The notes: generated by a model from the sequence alone, not told the origin. A DNA stretch of 64,000 bases from Solitalea canadensis DSM 3403 (GCF_000242635.2 NC_017770.1:1562669-1626668); one strand, 5' to 3'; positions 52,548 to 61,599 are shown, counted from the stretch's first letter. Program-made: numbers and translations.

Positions 52548-52952
52548 CTAATTAGGCAAGCGATTAAAAATATTCATAATCAGTTCCTCATTGATCGGTT
52601 TGATATAGAACCCAGATACGGCGCTATATTGGCGGGCTTTTATTTTATCTTCTTCCTGAATGGAGGAAGTGATCAAAAAAATGGGTATATCTTTGTTGAT
52701 CCACGGACTAAGTTTTTGGAATTCATCCAGAAAGCTCCAGCCATCCATAACAGGCATATTGATATCCAGCATAATCAGGTCGGGAAGATGAGAAACATCG
52801 CCTGAAAAGCTTTTCAGGTGTTCCAAAGCGCTATTTGCATCCGCAAAAATTTGCGTATTACGTGCTAACGACCTCGCTTTAGCGTAAGTTTTGATGATAA
52901 ATTGGCAAATTCTATCGTCGTCTATTATGCATAGATTTTCAATGATTTTCAT
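52548..52952 (-). CDS. Single-domain response regulator
   Basis: 134 residues from ATG 52952, the start that places MKIIENLCIIDDD at the N-terminus as in receivers; a longer frame from 53018 is unlikely. The receiver is complete: acidic pair at DDD, the phospho-Asp in LIMLDINMPVMDG, the switch residue in LITSS and the Lys in YIKPI. There is no output domain. It overlaps the 3' end of the histidine kinase by 14 bases in another frame, so they are translationally coupled and likely partners. Target unknown. Confidence 0.9.
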   Translation of the reverse strand: MKIIENLCIIDDDRICQFIIKTYAKARSLARNTQIFADANSALEHLKSFSGDVSHLPDLIMLDINMPVMDGWSFLDEFQKLSPWINKDIPIFLITSSIQEEDKIKARQYSAVSGFYIKPINEELIMNIFNRLPN

Positions 52953-54084
52953 GGTAATTGAAGATGAGCGTAAATTTGATTCCGTAAATTGGATTGCTTT
53001 CTGCAAATATTTTACCACCCATTGCTTCGATATGTTTACGGGTTAAGAATAATCCTACTCCCTTGGCGTCTTTATGCTTATGAAATGTCTTGTGAAGTCC
53101 AAATAAATTACGATTGTTTTGTTCAAGGTTGATGCCTAATCCATTGTCAATGAACTCCATAATTTCTTGTTCATTAGATATATATGTTCTTACTGTGACG
53201 GACAGTTTTCGCTCAGGAGAACGATATTTCATCGAATTAGAAAGCAAATTTTGCAAAATGCTTTTCATGTAAGATTTGGAATAGTAGATTTCCTTTAGTT
53301 TAAAATCTGTTTGTAGGTCGAAGTCCAGATCACATTTTTTTCCTGTTAAGCTCAGTACAACTGAGCTAAATACTTCTTCAAAATTTACCTTATCTTTTCT
53401 TACATCCGAACGCTCTTTAATATCTAAGGCAGCTCCGATAGTATTTATAGTATCTAAAAGACTATACGTTAAGTTTTGATACTGTTCGGAAAAAACGCCA
53501 ATTTCTTTTTTATCTTTTACAACTCCTGATTTATAAAGTTCAATTAATCCGATCATGCTCCCAACTGGTGCACGCAAATTATGTGAAATTAAATTGGCAA
53601 ATTCTTTTAACTGCTCGTTCTGAAATTTTAGCTTATTAATTAGCGATTCATTATACTTTAGTTCGTCTTCTAATTGTTTTATTGCCGTCATCCGCAGATT
53701 AATATTTTTTGCGATAACGAAGAAGTACTCCACCTCATTATTTTCATCTCGTTTTGCTTGTGCAGATAGTTCAACCCAAATTCTTGATCCGTTTTTGTGA
53801 ATATATTGCTTTTCATAAGTGAAACAATTAAAATCGCCCTGAAGCATTTTGCGATAATATCTGCGCGTAATTTCTCGGGATTCGGGGGCCGAAAATTCAT
53901 CCCAAAAAACACCAACCAGCTCTGATCGCTTATATCCCAACATATTGGCAAATTGCTTATTCATTTCAAGAATATATCCTTGTCGTGAAATAAATGAAAT
54001 TCCGATAAGTGGAGTGGCAAATAGCGTATTTAGTTTATTTTCTTCCCAAACAGCTTGAATAAATGGGGTTCCGTCCGACTTCAT
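52939..54084 (-). CDS. PAS-domain sensor histidine kinase
   Basis: 381 residues. A PAS/PAC sensor covers about 15-135 (GYILEMNKQFANMLGYKRSELVG, then YEKQYIHKNGSRIWVELSAQA). A coiled linker leads to a dimerisation helix with the phospho-acceptor His in ISHNLRAPVG (about residue 169), and then to the HATPase_c domain (ILQNLLSNSMKYRS, DNGLGIN, VGLFLTRKHIEAMGG). No membrane helix is seen, so it is probably cytosolic. It is co-transcribed and overlapping with the single-domain response regulator downstream. The signal sensed is unknown. Confidence 0.9.
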   Translation of the reverse strand: MKSDGTPFIQAVWEENKLNTLFATPLIGISFISRQGYILEMNKQFANMLGYKRSELVGVFWDEFSAPESREITRRYYRKMLQGDFNCFTYEKQYIHKNGSRIWVELSAQAKRDENNEVEYFFVIAKNINLRMTAIKQLEDELKYNESLINKLKFQNEQLKEFANLISHNLRAPVGSMIGLIELYKSGVVKDKKEIGVFSEQYQNLTYSLLDTINTIGAALDIKERSDVRKDKVNFEEVFSSVVLSLTGKKCDLDFDLQTDFKLKEIYYSKSYMKSILQNLLSNSMKYRSPERKLSVTVRTYISNEQEIMEFIDNGLGINLEQNNRNLFGLHKTFHKHKDAKGVGLFLTRKHIEAMGGKIFAESNPIYGIKFTLIFNYHENH

Positions 54085-54176
54085 GTTACTATTTTGGTAA
54101 ATAGTAATGTACTGAAAATTAGCGAATAATAAGATTTTTATTTGTATACATTTGTTGGATAATGAACGAATGTTGC

Positions 54177-55109
54177 TCAGGATTCGTTCATCAGAAAACG
54201 GATATTTCGGTTTAAACCTTCGAATTTGGTTCGCTTAACAGCTGATTTTTTAAATAGTGATTTAAATACCTCGTTGGTTATTTCCTGCCAATCGGTTTTC
54301 TTTAGTTTCAACAGATCAGGGTGAGGATTAAAAGATGGTTCATTGTGCACTATTGAAAACCTGTTCCATGGGCAAACATCCTGGCAAACATCACAACCGA
54401 ACATCCAATTATCCATTTTGCTTTTAAACGCAGTGGGAATCTCGTTTTTTAACTCAATAGTAAGGTAAGAAATGCACTTACTACCGTCAACAATATAGGA
54501 AGAGGTAATTGCCTGAGTTGGACAAGCATCGATACAGCGTGTGCATTCGCCGCAATGATCGGCAACAGGGTGATCGTATTTTAATTCAAGATCGATTACC
54601 AATTCAGCTAAAAAGAAGAAAGATCCTCTTTTCTTACTTAAAATATTACTGTGTTTACCCATCCAACCTAACCCTGCACGTTGTGCCCATGCTTTATCCA
54701 TAATAGGAGCCGAATCAACAAAAGCACGACCATTAACGTCTCCGATATTTTCCCGGATGAAATGTAAGAGTTCCTTTAATTTGTCTTTGATAACAAAATG
54801 GTAATCGGTTCCATAGGCATATTTAGAGATTTTAGGAGCTTGAAAATCCTCTGGTACCTCATCAGTGTAATAATTTAAGGCTAATGAAATAACCGATTTA
54901 GCCCCATCAACTAATTTTCTCGGATCAAGCCGCATATCGAAATAGTTTTCCATATACTTCATTTCTCCGTTATTATTATTCATTAACCACTTTTCAAGCC
55001 GAGGTGCTTCATTTTCCAAAAAGGTTGCTTGCGCAATGCCACAATGCAAAAAGCCAAGTCGTAGGGCCTCAGCTTTAATTAATTGGGTGTTTTTTTCGAT
55101 TAGTGCCAT
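54177..55109 (-). CDS. queG: Epoxyqueuosine reductase
   Basis: 310 residues from ATG 55109. A longer frame from 55163 would begin upstream of the promoter element at 55125-55132, so 55109 is preferred. QueG reduces epoxyqueuosine in tRNA to queuosine using cobalamin and two [4Fe-4S] clusters. Cysteines are in [12 protein letters not shown] and [10 protein letters not shown] (8 Cys, complete). The N-terminal cobalamin-binding domain includes [13 protein letters not shown] and [21 protein letters not shown]. Length is somewhat shorter than E. coli (379) but usual for the phylum. Confidence 0.94.
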   Translation of the reverse strand: MALIEKNTQLIKAEALRLGFLHCGIAQATFLENEAPRLEKWLMNNNNGEMKYMENYFDMRLDPRKLVDGAKSVISLALNYYTDEVPEDFQAPKISKYAYGTDYHFVIKDKLKELLHFIRENIGDVNGRAFVDSAPIMDKAWAQRAGLGWMGKHSNILSKKRGSFFFLAELVIDLELKYDHPVADHCGECTRCIDACPTQAITSSYIVDGSKCISYLTIELKNEIPTAFKSKMDNWMFGCDVCQDVCPWNRFSIVHNEPSFNPHPDLLKLKKTDWQEITNEVFKSLFKKSAVKRTKFEGLNRNIRFLMNES

Positions 55110-55124
55110 TTTAGAAACAGACCT

Positions 55125-55132
55125 CAAAAATA
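55125..55132 (-). promoter_or_regulatory. -7 promoter element (TATTTTTG) of queG
   Basis: An exact TAnnTTTG on the minus strand, 15 bases before the ATG at 55109. It decides the start codon. Confidence 0.6.
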
Positions 55133-55265
55133 CACAATTATAAATGGTTCTACTTAATTGCATTAGAGGTAATAATATTGCCTTATAACTAATTAGTATT
55201 AGTATTAATTCATTGATAATGAGAGATATTGTTTCTAAATTAGACTGATATCCTTAATAAGTAAC

Positions 55266-55799
55266 ATGAAAAAAACGCTCTACAAAATCATTTTATGTGC
55301 ATTACTATTTACAGCAATTACCTCTTGCAACAGTGATGACACTGCAAAGATCAACCCTAAACTTACCACTATTATCTTAGTAAGGCACGCCGAACAGCTT
55401 AACCTGGATCCCGATAGCCCGTTAGCTCCCAAGGGTGTTCAAAGAGCAAAGGATCTGGCTGCTTTATTATCGAGCACATCTATAGATGCTGTGTATACAA
55501 CCCCGCTCCCCAGAAGTCTGAGTACGGTTCAACCTGTATGTACGCAAAAAAGCTTAATACCCATCACTTATTCACGAGGAGAGTATTTAATGGCATTGCA
55601 ACAAATAATTAGCAATTATCAGGGTAAAACAGTCCTGATTTGTGGCCATCCGGAAACCGTTCCGGCAATGTTAAACTTGTTGATTGGTGAAGAGAAATAT
55701 GCTCAATCGGCAGATAACGATTACAACCATATTTATTATTCGATTACAGAACGTTTGGGTAAATCGGAAGTTTTGGTTAAAACCTACGGGGAAGAATAA
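55266..55799 (+). CDS. Histidine phosphatase-family lipoprotein
   Basis: 177 residues with a lipoprotein signal (LLFTAITSCNSD, Cys21). The histidine-phosphatase (SixA/phosphoglycerate-mutase-like) core is visible: ILVRHAEQ (catalytic His, RHA, at about residue 40), YTTPLPRSLSTVQPV and LICGHPETVPAM (second His, about residue 127). It is small (about 150 mature residues), like SixA, but exported as a lipoprotein, so it would act in the periplasm or at the surface. Substrate unknown. Next to tRNA-Thr downstream. Confidence 0.85.
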   Translation: MKKTLYKIILCALLFTAITSCNSDDTAKINPKLTTIILVRHAEQLNLDPDSPLAPKGVQRAKDLAALLSSTSIDAVYTTPLPRSLSTVQPVCTQKSLIPITYSRGEYLMALQQIISNYQGKTVLICGHPETVPAMLNLLIGEEKYAQSADNDYNHIYYSITERLGKSEVLVKTYGEE

Positions 55800-55808
55800 T
55801 ATTAATCA

Positions 55809-55881
55809 GCCTCTTTAGCTCAGCTGGTAGAGCAATTCATTCGTAACGAATAGGTCGCAGGTTCGAATCCCGTAAGAGGCT
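55809..55881 (+). tRNA. tRNA-Thr (anticodon CGT)
   Basis: 73 bases: acceptor GCCTCTT/AAGAGGC, D-arm GCTC...GAGC, anticodon stem ATTCA/CGAAT (one A-C mismatch), loop TTCGTAA (anticodon CGT, reads ACG), T-arm CAGG-TTCGAATCC-CG type, discriminator T. CCA is not encoded. Confidence 0.94.
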
Positions 55882-55903
55882 CGGGGAACCATATAATTTA
55901 ATT

Positions 55904-56276
55904 AAACCATATAAGACATATAAGGAAATATAAGTACTAATCGGTGAGCCTTTAAAAGTTACTTCAATAGAAAATGTATTACATTACACCTTATATTCTC
56001 TTATATACCTTATATGGTTTAAAATATTTGAACCATATAAGACATATAAGGAAATATAAGTACTAACCGGTTAATCTTTAAAAAATTACTTCGATAGAAA
56101 GGTATTACGTTATACCTTATATTCTCTTATATGCCTTATATGGTTTTAAATAATATTCTTCTGAACTATATAAGACATAATGAAATACAAGCACTAATCG
56201 GTGAACCTTTAAAAATTACTTCGATAGAAAGGTATTGCGTTATACCTTATATTCTCTTATATGCCTTATATGGTTT
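55904..56276. repeat. Three ~116-bp tandem palindromic units (array E)
   Basis: Units at 55904-56020, 56031-56146 and 56164-56276. Each starts with a tandem of ATATAAG words (AACCATATAAGACATATAAG) and ends with the mirrored complement (CTTATATACCTTATATGGTT). A conserved core of about 50 bases holds CGGTGAGCC or similar and ACTTCGATAGAAAGGTATT. The units differ at scattered positions. They occupy the gap between tRNA-Thr and the D15-type barrel gene. No ORF. Confidence 0.85.
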
Positions 56277-56293
56277 TAAATAATTAGTACGAT

Positions 56294-57442
56294 TTAAAAG
56301 GCCTCATTTAAGGAAATATAGAACCCTGTCGATCGCTTTTCTCCTGCATTTTTGCTTCCCACACCATAGTCAAAGCGAAGAGTCATCCTAGAAGTCGGTT
56401 CGAACATATAACGGAAACCACCCCCATAGTTTGGTTTAAAATCTCCAAAGTTAAAATCACCACTTTCAAACACTAATCCCGTTCCTAAGAAGCCCGCAAA
56501 GCTTAACCTTGATAACGAAAACCAGCCCTGATCTTTTCGTTTCCCCCAGGGGCGATACCTGAACTCCCCCTGTAAAACCATCATGTTTTCATCGCGATAT
56601 CGGCCCACATAATACCCACGCATATTGGTGTCACCCCCAATGTAGGGCAGGTAGTAAAATGGAGCAGTACTTCCTCTTGTAGTTTGATATAAAAATTGTG
56701 CTCCTGCAACTTTCGTTTTGTCAATTGAGTAAAATTGTCTTGCGTCAAGATTGATCATACTAAACTTATAACCACTAACACCTAAGCTTGTCCATCCAAC
56801 TAATTGTATAAAAGTACCTTTCGTAGATGAATTTTCAACATCGCGCGTGTCATAGGCACCACCATAACCAATCAATAAACTATTGCCAGCATCTTTTCCA
56901 TAATAATCACCTGTTGTATAAATACCGGTAGAGTCATCGTCAACAAAAGTGTCATTCTGATACCATAGACCCATACCAGCGTACAGTTTATCAATAATTT
57001 TATGTTTCGCCAGCATCATAAACCGATAACGGGTAGAAGTGATTAGATCTTTATCAGCCTCTTTAGTATCGTTTCCAAGTCCATAGAAATAAATTGGATA
57101 ATTAGTATAACTTCCAACTCCTGTGAGATTCCACATGTTGTTTTTCGTCCAAACGCTTCCCTGCAAAATCAATTGCGTTTGTTTTTTGACTGTCCACATG
57201 TTGAAACTATACAAATAAGAGCTCCGGGTAGTTTTGACATCAGGATACAGGTAGAACGTATAAATAACTCCAAAACCATATTGGAAGCCAGTTTCGGGCG
57301 CATTGCCAATTACTGGAAAAGGAACAAGTTGCCTGGGAATTTTTGCAGGAACGCTATCTGTTGCCGTAGAATCGAGAGTTTGACCTACCGCATTGAAAAT
57401 AAAAATGATAAGAAATAATACTGATAGTAAGAAACGCATCAT
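56294..57442 (-). CDS. BamA/TamA-type outer-membrane protein (D15 surface antigen barrel)
   Basis: 382 residues. Signal peptide (VLFLIIFIFNAVGQ). There are no recognisable POTRA repeats before the barrel. The barrel includes YGFGVIYTFYLYPDVKTTRSS, GNSLLIGYGGAYDTRDVEN and the conserved RGSTAPFYYLPYIGGDTNMRGYYVGRYRDE (RGF/Y-type loop), ending in an aromatic (SLNEAF). So it is a 'BamA/TamA family' barrel-only protein, role uncertain. Minus strand, separate from the nuoAB pair by a terminator. Confidence 0.85.
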   Translation of the reverse strand: MMRFLLSVLFLIIFIFNAVGQTLDSTATDSVPAKIPRQLVPFPVIGNAPETGFQYGFGVIYTFYLYPDVKTTRSSYLYSFNMWTVKKQTQLILQGSVWTKNNMWNLTGVGSYTNYPIYFYGLGNDTKEADKDLITSTRYRFMMLAKHKIIDKLYAGMGLWYQNDTFVDDDSTGIYTTGDYYGKDAGNSLLIGYGGAYDTRDVENSSTKGTFIQLVGWTSLGVSGYKFSMINLDARQFYSIDKTKVAGAQFLYQTTRGSTAPFYYLPYIGGDTNMRGYYVGRYRDENMMVLQGEFRYRPWGKRKDQGWFSLSRLSFAGFLGTGLVFESGDFNFGDFKPNYGGGFRYMFEPTSRMTLRFDYGVGSKNAGEKRSTGFYISLNEAF

Positions 57443-57523
57443 TAGATTAATGTTACTATAAGATAGTACTTTTTATCCAAATGATAACAATTTGCAAGCT
57501 TGACGGGGGAATATTTTGGAAAC

Positions 57524-57553
57524 AAAAAAGACTGTTTTTGAAACAGTCTTTTA
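57524..57553 (-). terminator. Terminator downstream of nuoB
   Basis: AAAAGACTGTTT / AAACAGTCTTTT 12-bp stem with a TTG loop, directly after the nuoB stop (57557); on the minus strand it ends in a T-run. It shows that no nuoC is co-transcribed. Confidence 0.85.
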
Positions 57554-57556
57554 ATA

Positions 57557-58042
57557 TTACATAGTAAGAATACTTTCGTTCCTAACCTTTTTCTGCAGTT
57601 CGATAATGCCTCCGATCAATGCTTCCGGACGGGGAGGGCAACCCTGTACGTATACATCCACGGGAATAATACGATCGACACCCTTTACAACATGATAACC
57701 ATGCTCCCAATAAGGGCCGCCGCAATTTGAACAAGAACCCATTGAAATAACATATCGGGGTTCCGGCATTTGTTCATACAAACGTTTAATACGTTCAGCC
57801 ATTTTAAAAGTAACAGTTCCGGCAACGATCATCACATCCGATTGACGTGGAGAAGGGCGTGGAAATACACCTAAACGATCTAAATCATAATTGGCAGCCA
57901 TAGAACCCATCATTTCAATCGCACAGCAAGCCAAACCAAAGCTCATTGGCCAAAGAGAGGATAACCTTGCCCAGCTCAATAAATCATCGAGTTTGGTGAT
58001 CACCACACCATTACTTTCTACATTTTTAATCAATTGATCCAT
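57557..58042 (-). CDS. nuoB: NADH-quinone oxidoreductase subunit B
   Basis: 161 residues, the subunit holding cluster N2 of complex I. Cluster ligands are visible in [10 protein letters not shown] (two adjacent Cys), [11 protein letters not shown] and [13 protein letters not shown], which is the full set. It carries the usual [20 protein letters not shown] block. The start is 21 bases past the nuoA stop. The nuo genes that normally follow (nuoC onward) are absent: a terminator and a beta-barrel gene come next. Confidence 0.95.
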   Translation of the reverse strand: MDQLIKNVESNGVVITKLDDLLSWARLSSLWPMSFGLACCAIEMMGSMAANYDLDRLGVFPRPSPRQSDVMIVAGTVTFKMAERIKRLYEQMPEPRYVISMGSCSNCGGPYWEHGYHVVKGVDRIIPVDVYVQGCPPRPEALIGGIIELQKKVRNESILTM

Positions 58043-58063
58043 GATAAGAATACTATATGCTGA

Positions 58064-59371
58064 TTATTGATCTTCTGTATTAGTTGTTGAATTATCTTCT
58101 TCTTTCTTAACCATTGTAGGTTTAAAACGCGGTTTGTAGGCAGAAGGTTTTGAAGTTTCCTCAGAAACTGGATTTTCCGTAGCAGGAACATTGTTAGTAG
58201 TTGCTTCTGAAACAGAAGTTGAGGATTCACCGTTGTTGATATCTTCTGTTTTTTGAGCCATTCGAGGTTTAAACTTTGGAACATACGCTTGTTTAACGGG
58301 TTCTCCAGCTTTTATCTCTTGGGGTTCACTTACTGATTCGATATTTTCCGCTCTATTTGCCTCCGTCGTATTCGCCGAAGCCATACGAGGTTTAAATTTA
58401 GGCACGTAGGCTTGTTTAACCGTTTCTTCCTGTTTATTTTCTTGTATTTCGTTTGATGCTTCCGGTTTTTCTTCTGCTTTTATCTCATTTGTTGAAGCAG
58501 AAGTGAGTTTTGGTTTAAACTTAGGGACATATGCAGGTTTTGCTTCACTTGTTTCTTCTGTTGAAGCAGTTTTTGATGCTTGGGTAGCCTCTGTAACTTG
58601 AGGTTTAAAACGTGGTTTATAAGCAGGTTTCTCTCCGGCATTTTCAGCAGTTTTTTCTACTGTTCCTTGATCAGAAGATGTCGTTTCTGCAGGAGTAGTT
58701 TTAGGTTTGAATTTTGGTTGATAAGCTGGTTTAGCTTGTGTTTCAGTTTCAGTAGCGTTTACGGATTCTGCAACAGTTGACTGTTCTGTATTTTCCGTTA
58801 CCGTTTTAGGTGCATACTGTCTGCGTTCCGACTTTTCAACCGATAAAGTTTCTTTTTTATCTTCAGGTATTGGCACCTGAACAAATGCACGTACCCGATA
58901 ATTTTCGAGGTTTAACTGTTGATATAATGATGAAGGAATTTTGGTATCGACAACAGGAATTACCGGTTGTGGTTTCACCCAGTTTAAGTCGCCTTTCTTC
59001 CAAACGTACACAAGTCCAACCAATAAGATACTAATGAAAATGGTCATCTCAAAAAAGCTTAACCAACCCCAACTTGGTACAGCGGCAATCAATTCTTTAT
59101 TACCAAAAACTGTTGACCAAGGGAATAAGAATATCAATTCAACATCAAACAATAAAAACACCAAAGCAATTACATAAAATCGCATGTTAAATTGAATCCA
59201 CGATGATCCCATGGGCTCTTCACCGCATTCATAGGTGGTCAGTTTCTCAAAATTTGGTTTCTTAGGGCTGATGATCTTCGACATCAACAGCGTAACCAAT
59301 ACGAAAGCCGTTCCTAAAACAAGGAACAACAATATCGATCCGAATGCTGATATTTGCGTGCTTTGCTGCAT
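58064..59371 (-). CDS. nuoA: NADH-quinone oxidoreductase subunit A with a 300-residue repetitive C-terminal extension
   Basis: 435 residues. Residues about 1-133 are a normal NuoA: three membrane helices, the TYECGEEPMGSSW loop (about 46-58) and FNMRFYVIALVFLLFDVELIF. After WKKGDLNWVKPQP a tail of about 300 residues follows, disordered, charged and built around six copies of the A-Y-x-P-K/R-F-K-P motif in a Thr/Glu/Ala-rich background (for example KPAYVPKFKPK). NuoA is normally about 120 residues, so the tail is exceptional. By the positive-inside rule it faces the cytoplasm. The ATG at 59371 lies 5 bases beyond the -7 element, so the message is probably leaderless. Confidence 0.93.
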   Translation of the reverse strand: MQQSTQISAFGSILLFLVLGTAFVLVTLLMSKIISPKKPNFEKLTTYECGEEPMGSSWIQFNMRFYVIALVFLLFDVELIFLFPWSTVFGNKELIAAVPSWGWLSFFEMTIFISILLVGLVYVWKKGDLNWVKPQPVIPVVDTKIPSSLYQQLNLENYRVRAFVQVPIPEDKKETLSVEKSERRQYAPKTVTENTEQSTVAESVNATETETQAKPAYQPKFKPKTTPAETTSSDQGTVEKTAENAGEKPAYKPRFKPQVTEATQASKTASTEETSEAKPAYVPKFKPKLTSASTNEIKAEEKPEASNEIQENKQEETVKQAYVPKFKPRMASANTTEANRAENIESVSEPQEIKAGEPVKQAYVPKFKPRMAQKTEDINNGESSTSVSEATTNNVPATENPVSEETSKPSAYKPRFKPTMVKKEEDNSTTNTEDQ

Positions 59372-59376
59372 AAGAA

Positions 59377-59384
59377 CAAAGTTA
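59377..59384 (-). promoter_or_regulatory. -7 promoter element (TAACTTTG) of nuoA
   Basis: An exact TAnnTTTG on the minus strand, 5 bases before the nuoA ATG (intervening TTCTT). Confidence 0.65.
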
Positions 59385-59460
59385 ACAGAAGATATTAGAT
59401 TTGCGGCAGTAGATTTAACAAAACCATTATTACAAGATCCTTTTATATTTATTAGTATTT

Positions 59461-60684
59461 ATGTCGGGAAATTCGGCTTCAACATATAAAGATTTAGATG
59501 CAATTGTCTTAGGAGCCGGCGCTTGCGGGTTGATGTGTGCCGTTCAGGCTGGCTATTTAGGTAAAAAAGTACTGGTCTTAGAAAAAAATGATAAACCGGG
59601 AGCCAAGATTTTGATTTCGGGTGGGGGACGCTGTAATTACACGAATTTATACGCTTCTCATCAGAATTTTATTTCTGAAAATGAGCATTTTAGTAAATCG
59701 GCATTTGCACAATGGACGGTTCAGGATACCATCAGTTTTTTTGAAACCTATGGGATAAGTGGACAAGAAAAAACATTGGGCCAACTATTTCCGACAACTA
59801 ACAAAGCAAAGGACATTATTAAGGTGTTTACAGATATATGTGAGGACTTTGGTCAGTCAATTCGTTGTAATTCGGAAGTTCAGAAAGTAATCTCTGTTGA
59901 GAATGGCTTCGAGGTTACTTTTAAGGATTCGGTTACCGGAAACGAGCACCAAGTGTATGCTCCAAATGTGGTGGTTGCTACCGGTGGACTCCCTATTGCA
60001 AAAATGGGGGCAACTGATTTTGCATTACGTTTGGCCAGACAATTTGGTTTAAATCTTACATCAACTGCTCCGGCATTAGTTCCCTTAACGGTTACCGGAA
60101 AAGATCATGATTGGTACGAACAGTTATCTGGAACAAGTATTTTCAGCCGGGTGAGTAATCATAAGATAAGTTTTGATGAGAATATTTTATTTACGCATTG
60201 GGGTTTAAGCGGACCTGCAATTCTTCAGATATCGTCGTACTGGCGCCCGGGCGAAAAAATAACAATTGATCTACTACCGGATAGCAATATTGTAGACCTA
60301 ATCGAAGAAGAACGAAATCATTCCGGAAAGAAACTTTTGGCTTCATTCCTGGAAAAATTCTATTCGAAGAAGTTTGTAGAAGCCATGAAAAAATACCTTC
60401 CGGTTGATAAAAATCTAGCTTCACTCAGCAAGGACGACCTTCTTTCTATTGAAGAGCTTATTCATCAGTTTTCTGTTAAACCAGCAGGAGATAAGGGATA
60501 CGATAAAGCTGAAGTAATGCGTGGGGGTATTGATACCTCCGAGCTTTCATCCAAAACACTTGAAGCTAAAAAAGTTCCCGGATTGTTTTTTGGAGGTGAA
60601 TGTGTGGATGTAACCGGATGGCTGGGAGGTTATAATTTTCAATGGGCATGGGCCTCCGGATTTGTAATTGCTCAAAATATTTAA
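59461..60684 (+). CDS. HI0933-type flavoprotein (NAD(P)/FAD-dependent oxidoreductase)
   Basis: 407 residues. FAD-binding GAGACGLMCAVQAGYLGKKVLVLEK (residues about 17-41), the KPGAKILISGGGRCNYTN loop and VVATGGLPIAKMGATDF match the HI0933/YhiN (BaiN/RdsA) flavoprotein family, whose members reduce unknown substrates; a role in steroid 7-dehydroxylation (BaiN) is described for a distant relative. The C-terminal VTGWLGGYNFQWAWASGFVIAQ is diagnostic. Divergent from nuoA; its stop overlaps the TraB gene's end by 4 bases (60681-60684). Confidence 0.88.
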   Translation: MSGNSASTYKDLDAIVLGAGACGLMCAVQAGYLGKKVLVLEKNDKPGAKILISGGGRCNYTNLYASHQNFISENEHFSKSAFAQWTVQDTISFFETYGISGQEKTLGQLFPTTNKAKDIIKVFTDICEDFGQSIRCNSEVQKVISVENGFEVTFKDSVTGNEHQVYAPNVVVATGGLPIAKMGATDFALRLARQFGLNLTSTAPALVPLTVTGKDHDWYEQLSGTSIFSRVSNHKISFDENILFTHWGLSGPAILQISSYWRPGEKITIDLLPDSNIVDLIEEERNHSGKKLLASFLEKFYSKKFVEAMKKYLPVDKNLASLSKDDLLSIEELIHQFSVKPAGDKGYDKAEVMRGGIDTSELSSKTLEAKKVPGLFFGGECVDVTGWLGGYNFQWAWASGFVIAQNI

Positions 60685-61559
60685 AGTACAGGTTCAACGC
60701 TGTAGCCTCTTTTACGTAATAACGCGATTACTCCTTGCGGACCACCTAAATGGCCAATGCCTACAGCAAAAAATGTAGGTTTTTCAGCTACGATTTTTAC
60801 AATTTTAGCTACCCATCTTTTGTTTCGGCTGTTGATCAATATTTCATTATCTCTGGCAGTTGATGCAAATTCTCCTTCGGTACTTAACTGATAAATTTTA
60901 TCCGGATCATGTGCTTTATAAGCATCGATTAATTGTTGGAAATAAATCTTGTAGCTAGCATATTCCTTTACAGATTTGAGTAATTCATCTGCTTGTTGTT
61001 TTACCGGCATCAATTCTAAAATATTCATTTGCTCTTTAACCGTTTCAAGACCTAAAACTTCTTTTTGTTGTTCTTTAGCCATCTTAACAAAATTCATTTC
61101 ATAAGACTCCGTTTTGCAACCATTCATCATTTTAATAATTATCATTGATGAAAGTAAAACAGGTTTTGTAGTATTAAAGAAATTAAGGCTTATCCCTAAC
61201 GAGTCTTTGAAAAAAGAGTTAACTACTTGGTAATCGGCAGTATCCATTATGTCGGATAATGATTGTCCGTTTGACATGGCCATCTGTTCCTGCATTTCTG
61301 TCATCATATTTGGATCGTCCATATCGAGTTCCAGGTAAACTTGTTCGGTTTGCTCAAAGGAGTGATTCAACGAGTCGGGGTGCTGATAATCGTTTTCACA
61401 GATCAGGTGAATTGTTCCAAAAAGGTAAGATGGAGCTTTTAAATTTTTACCACTGATTTTCCATAAAAGTGATGAATTACCTTGCGCAAAAAGTGATGTG
61501 CTTTGTGTGAAAGATATAATCGCAATCAGTGCACTAATAATTAATCGTCTTATTAACAT
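60681..61559 (-). CDS. TraB/GumN-family protein
   Basis: 292 residues with a signal peptide (SFTQSTSLFAQ). The TraB/GumN (Tiki-like) family is seen in SYLFGTIHLICEND (GxxH-type metal motif, about residue 44) and FFAVGIGHLGGPQGVIALLRKRGY at the C-terminus (second GxxH). Relatives of Tiki are metal-dependent proteases, but bacterial roles are unknown. A -7 element at 61592-61599 gives a 32-base leader. It converges on the HI0933-type gene with a 4-base overlap of stop codons and no terminator between. Confidence 0.87.
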   Translation of the reverse strand: MLIRRLIISALIAIISFTQSTSLFAQGNSSLLWKISGKNLKAPSYLFGTIHLICENDYQHPDSLNHSFEQTEQVYLELDMDDPNMMTEMQEQMAMSNGQSLSDIMDTADYQVVNSFFKDSLGISLNFFNTTKPVLLSSMIIIKMMNGCKTESYEMNFVKMAKEQQKEVLGLETVKEQMNILELMPVKQQADELLKSVKEYASYKIYFQQLIDAYKAHDPDKIYQLSTEGEFASTARDNEILINSRNKRWVAKIVKIVAEKPTFFAVGIGHLGGPQGVIALLRKRGYSVEPVL

Positions 61560-61591
61560 GGAAACAGGATAGTTTAAATAATATCAGAAAG

Positions 61592-61599
61592 CAAAATTA
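61592..61599 (-). promoter_or_regulatory. -7 promoter element (TAATTTTG) of the TraB-family gene
   Basis: An exact TAnnTTTG on the minus strand, 32 bases before the ATG at 61559. Confidence 0.55.

Noticed and set aside
52953-53018. Longer response-regulator start at 53018
   Set aside because: It would add 22 residues inside the kinase gene that do not fit a receiver N-terminus.
55904-56276. CRISPR array
   Set aside because: Three units of about 116 bp with diverged cores and no unique spacers of uniform length; each unit is a mirrored palindrome. No cas genes are nearby.
58030-58284. 84-residue minus-strand ORF overlapping the nuoA tail and nuoB start
   Set aside because: It lies in another frame over the repetitive tail and has Leu/Lys-rich composition typical of a shadow of the repeats.
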